From Kordia sp050633145 (GTDB lineage: Bacteria > Bacteroidota > Bacteroidia > Flavobacteriales > Flavobacteriaceae), in assembly GCF_050633145.1 (NCBI RefSeq), contig NZ_JBOEFY010000030.1, forward strand, positions 3,959 through 67,958: 64,000 bases of DNA. Reading direction: 5' to 3'. Below are positions 60,309 to 64,000 of the stretch, one piece after another; position 1 is the stretch's first letter; every line of letters starts with the position of its first letter. Under the pieces are notes generated by a model that saw only the letters and a list, made by a program, of their open reading frames with translations, searched no databases and was not told the origin of the DNA. The position numbers were made by a program, and so were the translations under genes.

Positions 60309-62945
60309 TTACTTCAAAGAAGCCAAACTCGCTTTTAACGTTGCAATCTTAGCTTCTGAATCAGAAACAATTTTACGTTGTTTATCAACCACAACTTCTT
60401 TGGCATTGTTCACAAATTTTTCATTGTTTAACATACCTTGAGCACGTTTTAACGAACCTTCTACATATTCTAACTCTTTCGTTAGTTTTTCAATTTCAGC
60501 TTCAATATCAATCGCGCCCTCCATCGGAATAAAGTATTCATTCGATTTTACACGGAAAGACAATGCACCTTCTAACTTTTCATCGCTGTAACTGATACTC
60601 TCTACATTTTCAAGCTTTGCAACAACTGTGTCTAAAGTCGTTGTAAATTTTTCATTATTGATGATCGTTAACGAGACTGCATTTTTTTGTAAAATGTTTT
60701 TCTCTTTACGAATTGTACGAACTCCAGATACAACATCCTGAATCATTTCAAAATTTGATAACAATTCCGAGTTCACCTCAGCTGCTTTTGGCCAGCTAGA
60801 AACTACCAAAGCTTCTTCTTTTGAACGTTCAGCCATACGTTGCCAAATATCTTCCGTAAGGAAAGGCATGAACGGATGTAATATCTTTAAATTATCTTCA
60901 AATAAAGAAATTACTGTATCATATGTTTTCTTATCAATTGGCGAACCATAGGTTGGTTTTACCATTTCCAAGAACCACGAACAGAAATCGTCCCAAACGA
61001 GTTTGTACGAAATCATCAGTGCATCTGAGATTCTATATTTACTATATTGATCTTCCAATTCTGCCAAGGCTTTTTGGAATTTTGATTTATACCATTCAAT
61101 TGCAATTTTAGCAACTTCAGGTTGCTCAACAGCATCACTTACTTCCCAAATTTGCGTTAGGTTGTATGCGTTAAATACTTTATTGGCAAACTTCTTTCCT
61201 TGATCACACAAAGCAACATCAAACAATAAATCGTTTCCTGCGGCAGAACTTAATAGTAATCCAACACGAACACCATCTGCTCCATAATCTTCAATCAATT
61301 TTAAAGCATCAGGCGAATTTCCTAATTGCTTCGACATTTTACGACCTTGCTCATCACGTACCAAACCTGTTAAATATACATTGGTAAATGGTTTTAAATC
61401 GCGGTATTCGTATCCAGCAATAATCATTCGGGCAACCCAGAAAAATAAAATATCCGGACCTGTTACCAAATCATTTGTTGGATAGTAATATTGAATTTCT
61501 TCATTTTCAGGATTACGAATTCCATCAAAAACACTTATTGGCCATAACCATGAAGAAAACCATGTGTCTAGCGCATCTTCATCTTGACGTAAATCATCTA
61601 GCGTCAAGTTTTCATTTCCTGTTGTTGCTTTCGCTAAAGCTAACGCTGCTTCTTTCGTTTCCGCCACAGCGAAATCTTCTTTTCCATCACCAAAATAATA
61701 GGCAGGAATTTGTTGTCCCCACCAAAGTTGACGTGAAATATTCCAATCACGAATGTTTTCCATCCAATGGCGATACGTATTTTCGAACTTTTTAGGGAAT
61801 AAGTTAATTTCACTGTCTTCACCCAAAACTGCTTCGATGGCAGGTTTTACCAAATCATCCATTTTCAAAAACCATTGATCGGACAATCTTGGTTCAATTA
61901 CGGCTTTGGTTCTTTCTGAAGTTCCAACTTTATTAATATGTTGCTCCGTTTTTATTAGGAATCCTTTTTCTTCTAATTCTTTCGAAATTTCTTTACGAAC
62001 TACAAAACGATCTTTTCCTTGATAATGCAATCCAAAGCTATTTAATCTAGCATCATCATTAAAAATATCAATTACTTCTAAGTTATGTTTTTCTCCTAAA
62101 GCTTTATCATTTTCGTCATGTGCAGGCGTTACTTTTAAACAACCTGTTCCAAATTCGATATCTACATATTCGTCTTCAATAATAGGAATCACTCTATTTG
62201 CTAACGGAACTATTGCTTTTTTACCTTTTAAATGCGTGTAACGTTCATCATTTGGGTTAATACATATTGCAGTATCTCCCAAAATCGTTTCTGGACGTGT
62301 TGTAGCGATCGTTACTTTTTCGTCACTTCCTTCAATAGCATACGACAGATAATACAAGTTTCCTTGCTTTTCTTCGTAAATTACTTCTTCGTCAGAGAGC
62401 GTTGTTTTTGCTTCTGGATCCCAATTTACCATACGATATCCGCGGTAAATCAACCCTTTACTATACAAATCAACAAATGTCTTGATGACAGCTGCTGACA
62501 TATCGTCATCCATTGTAAACTTCGTTCTGTCCCAATCGCAAGAAGCTCCTAATTTTTTAAGTTGCTCTAAAATGATTCCACCGTGTTTGTGTGTCCATTC
62601 CCAAGCATGGCCTAAAAACTCTTCACGAGTTAAGTCAGACTTTTTAATACCTTCTTGCTTCAATTTGTTTACAACTTTTGCTTCCGTAGCAATAGAAGCG
62701 TGATCCGTTCCTGGCACCCAACAAGCGTTGTATCCTAGCAAACGTGCGCGTCTTATCAACACATCTTGAATGGTATTATTGAGCATGTGTCCCATGTGCA
62801 AGACTCCTGTGACGTTTGGTGGCGGAATTACTATTGTATACGCTTCACGTTCGTCTGGTTCTGAATGGAAATAGTTTTGCTCCATCCAATATTGGTACCA
62901 TTTGTCTTCGATCTTACTTGGATCATACTTCTTTTGAATACTCAT
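60309..62945 (-). CDS. valS: Valyl-tRNA synthetase
   Basis: 878 residues. Class I synthetase: HIGH-type motif PPPNVTGVLHMGHMLNNTIQ near the start, editing CP1 domain, catalytic loop KMSKQLGNSPD, anticodon-binding helices, and a C-terminal coiled-coil arm (IEKLTKELEYVEGSLKRAQG). Complete. A TAnnTTTG box (62975-62982, minus) lies 29 nt upstream and a terminator follows. Confidence 0.97.
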   Translation of the reverse strand: MSIQKKYDPSKIEDKWYQYWMEQNYFHSEPDEREAYTIVIPPPNVTGVLHMGHMLNNTIQDVLIRRARLLGYNACWVPGTDHASIATEAKVVNKLKQEGIKKSDLTREEFLGHAWEWTHKHGGIILEQLKKLGASCDWDRTKFTMDDDMSAAVIKTFVDLYSKGLIYRGYRMVNWDPEAKTTLSDEEVIYEEKQGNLYYLSYAIEGSDEKVTIATTRPETILGDTAICINPNDERYTHLKGKKAIVPLANRVIPIIEDEYVDIEFGTGCLKVTPAHDENDKALGEKHNLEVIDIFNDDARLNSFGLHYQGKDRFVVRKEISKELEEKGFLIKTEQHINKVGTSERTKAVIEPRLSDQWFLKMDDLVKPAIEAVLGEDSEINLFPKKFENTYRHWMENIRDWNISRQLWWGQQIPAYYFGDGKEDFAVAETKEAALALAKATTGNENLTLDDLRQDEDALDTWFSSWLWPISVFDGIRNPENEEIQYYYPTNDLVTGPDILFFWVARMIIAGYEYRDLKPFTNVYLTGLVRDEQGRKMSKQLGNSPDALKLIEDYGADGVRVGLLLSSAAGNDLLFDVALCDQGKKFANKVFNAYNLTQIWEVSDAVEQPEVAKIAIEWYKSKFQKALAELEDQYSKYRISDALMISYKLVWDDFCSWFLEMVKPTYGSPIDKKTYDTVISLFEDNLKILHPFMPFLTEDIWQRMAERSKEEALVVSSWPKAAEVNSELLSNFEMIQDVVSGVRTIRKEKNILQKNAVSLTIINNEKFTTTLDTVVAKLENVESISYSDEKLEGALSFRVKSNEYFIPMEGAIDIEAEIEKLTKELEYVEGSLKRAQGMLNNEKFVNNAKEVVVDKQRKIVSDSEAKIATLKASLASLK

Positions 62946-62974
62946 TTTGGTATTGTTTTTGTAATATAGTTTGC

Positions 62975-62982
62975 AAAAGTAC
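62975..62982 (-). promoter_or_regulatory. valS promoter box
   Basis: The minus strand reads TACTTTTG, a match to TAnnTTTG, 29 nt before the ATG. Confidence 0.45.
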
Positions 62983-63055
62983 TTATATCTATACTATTTA
63001 AAAAGTGTTTTATCACTTTTGCATTTAATTGTTAAATATGTGTATTTGATACTAG

Positions 63056-63063
63056 TAACTTTG
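63056..63063 (+). promoter_or_regulatory. Promoter box before the DUF1573 gene
   Basis: TAACTTTG matches TAnnTTTG; a TTG lies 24 nt upstream (63029-63031), slightly further than usual. 69 nt before the ATG. Confidence 0.35.
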
Positions 63064-63132
63064 TTTTTTATGAAACAATTTTTGTAAGATTATAAATAAG
63101 TAAGTAATTTTACAGTAATACTAAATACAAAA

Positions 63133-63561
63133 ATGATGAAAAGAATAATTACAATACTATTTGTTGGTTTGTTTACCATTGCTATTCAAGCACAGGAAAA
63201 GACCGCAAAGATCAAGTTTAAAGCAGAAACTATTGATTACGGAACTATAGAAAAAGGAGCTGATGGAGTTCGTGTTTTCGAATTTACAAATACAGGAACT
63301 GCACCTTTAGTAATTACAAGAGTATATTCAAGTTGTGGATGTACGATTCCTAAAAAACCAGATGCGCCAATTTTACCAGGTGAAAATGGAGTTATTGAGG
63401 TGAAGTATGATACAAAGCGTGTTGGACCAATTAGAAAGACAATTACAGTGTATTCTAATGCAGATGAACCAACAAAAGCGATCAAGATTAAAGGAAAGAT
63501 TGTTGACCCTAGCAAATCGAAAAGCATTATGATGAAAGACAAATCAGAGATTGAATCATAA
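63133..63561 (+). CDS. DUF1573 family secreted protein
   Basis: 142 residues. Signal peptide (MMKRIITILFVGLFTIAIQA, cut before QEKT), then a single DUF1573 Ig-like beta domain with FEFTNTGTAPLVITRVYSSC plus GCTIPK and VKYDTKRVGPIRKTITVYSN. Common in Bacteroidetes in 1 to several copies; function not established. A second ATG one codon downstream is an alternative start. A terminator follows. Confidence 0.85.
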   Translation: MMKRIITILFVGLFTIAIQAQEKTAKIKFKAETIDYGTIEKGADGVRVFEFTNTGTAPLVITRVYSSCGCTIPKKPDAPILPGENGVIEVKYDTKRVGPIRKTITVYSNADEPTKAIKIKGKIVDPSKSKSIMMKDKSEIES

Positions 63562-63583
63562 TCTATAACAACATATTTTTACT

Positions 63584-63617
63584 AAAATGCCTTGTCAGTT
63601 TGATGAGGCATTTTTTT
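63584..63617 (+). terminator. Intrinsic terminator
   Basis: AAAATGCCT (63584-63592) pairs with AGGCATTTT (63606-63614) and a T run; 13-nt loop. Ends the DUF1573 transcript. Confidence 0.75.
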
Positions 63618-63618
63618 G

Positions 63619-63774
63619 TGTTGGGTGTTGGGTGTTGGGTGTTGGGTGTTGGGTATTAGGTATTAGGTANNNNNNNNNNNNNNNNNNNNNNNNNNNNNNN
63701 NNNNNNNNNNNNNNNNNNNNNNNNNNNNNNNNNNNNNNNNNNNNNNNNNNNNNNATTAGGTATTAGGTATTAGG
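63619..63774 (+). repeat. Heptamer array with an 85-base assembly gap
   Basis: GTGTTGG units pass into TATTAGG units (period 7) on both sides of a run of N at 63670-63754. The gap is most simply a repeat that could not be assembled; its true length is unknown. Heptamers of the same type occur after coaD and the pseudouridine synthase gene. Confidence 0.85.
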
Positions 63775-63823
63775 AAAATAAAAAAGTTTGAAAATTGTTA
63801 AATGCGATTGAAAAAGAAGTTTT

Positions 63824-64000
63824 AAAGTACTTCTCGATACAATTTTTCTTTCATTTCGACTCCGCTCAATGTACAGAAAAATCACTCGAAGTGACGTGTT
63901 GAGTTATTGAGAAACAGATTGCCGCACGTTTTTATCAAAACGCTCGCAAAGACGTTCCTAGGGAGTTTAAGAATACACGCGAAGCGATCCAAAAGCGAAG
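63824..64000 (+). repeat. Dispersed repeat plus long extension, running to the window edge
   Basis: AAGTACTTCTCGATAC at 63824, TTTCGACTCCGCTCAATG at 63853, CACTCGAAGTGACG at 63884-63897, then GAGTTATTGAGAAACAGATT and ATACACGCGAAGCGATC. About 110 bp of the extension (63900-63990) match 43600-43695. No gene from 63562 to the end. Confidence 0.85.

Noticed and set aside
63619..63774. Telomere- or CRISPR-like heptamer array
   Set aside because: A short-period array near a gene end; same heptamer occurs at internal sites, and no cas genes or replicon end are seen.

Overview
The window reads as a chromosomal segment of a marine-type Flavobacteriaceae bacterium (Bacteroidetes). The base composition is low in GC, no Shine-Dalgarno-like sites stand out, and several promoters match the Bacteroidetes -7 box TAnnTTTG. 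Lipoproteins are common, and typical family markers are present (DUF2851, DUF1501/DUF1800 pair, HEIGH metallopeptidase, DUF885, split-lipid gene cluster, double-glycine peptide precursors). The peptide precursors and overall gene content recall Kordia, but that is inference; no rRNA is present to settle it.

Layout. 1-12.8 kb: mostly minus-strand housekeeping and envelope genes: a truncated lipoprotein, an acyl-CoA dehydrogenase whose 3' end is repeated in 88-bp units, an HhH protein with an internal duplication, an alanine/glycine:Na+ symporter, a PspC and K+ channel pair, a HEIGH metallopeptidase, DUF2851, a membrane-anchored peroxiredoxin-like protein, two rhodaneses, an oxidoreductase with a Crp/Fnr regulator, and two thioredoxin-fold lipoproteins. 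13.4-16.3 kb: a small double-glycine peptide precursor, then the DUF1800-DUF1501 pair. 17-18 kb: marR-yceI with an operator over the promoter. 18.1-25.9 kb: a complete trp operon with a Trp-codon leader and attenuator, trpE-G-D-C-F-(unknown)-B-A. 26-40 kb: hypothetical proteins, lipoproteins, DUF885, rlmF, a phosphoesterase, a secreted beta-helix protein, a UDG-like gene, a TPR gene, yaaA and a VOC protein. 40-53.6 kb: rluD-like/PASTA, ddl-coaD, two tandem TPR-histidine kinase-receiver proteins, a SulP transporter, an M14 peptidase, and NUDIX divergent from pyrE. 53.9-59.5 kb: birA divergent from rsfS-ftsH, then LUD-cdsA-psd-ACBP. 59.8-63.6 kb: a second double-glycine peptide precursor, valS and a DUF1573 protein.

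Two themes cut across the genes. First, the two unlinked cysteine-rich peptide precursors share an upstream palindromic box (TACGG-N5-CCKTA) 50-60 nt before the start codon, with a third close match before the truncated lipoprotein at the left edge. No modification enzymes are in the window, so if these peptides are modified the enzymes act in trans. Second, intergenic DNA is a mosaic of short repeats. One family (AAGTACTTCTCGATAC...CACTCGAAGTGACG) is dispersed in both orientations. Others (TTTAGACTT arrays, GGTGTTA heptamers) sit just after stop codons in the sense orientation. Two repeat pieces have entered coding sequence in frame, in trpF and in a UDG-like gene. An 85-base run of N lies inside a heptamer array.

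No tRNA, rRNA, insertion sequence, phage or CRISPR locus was seen.
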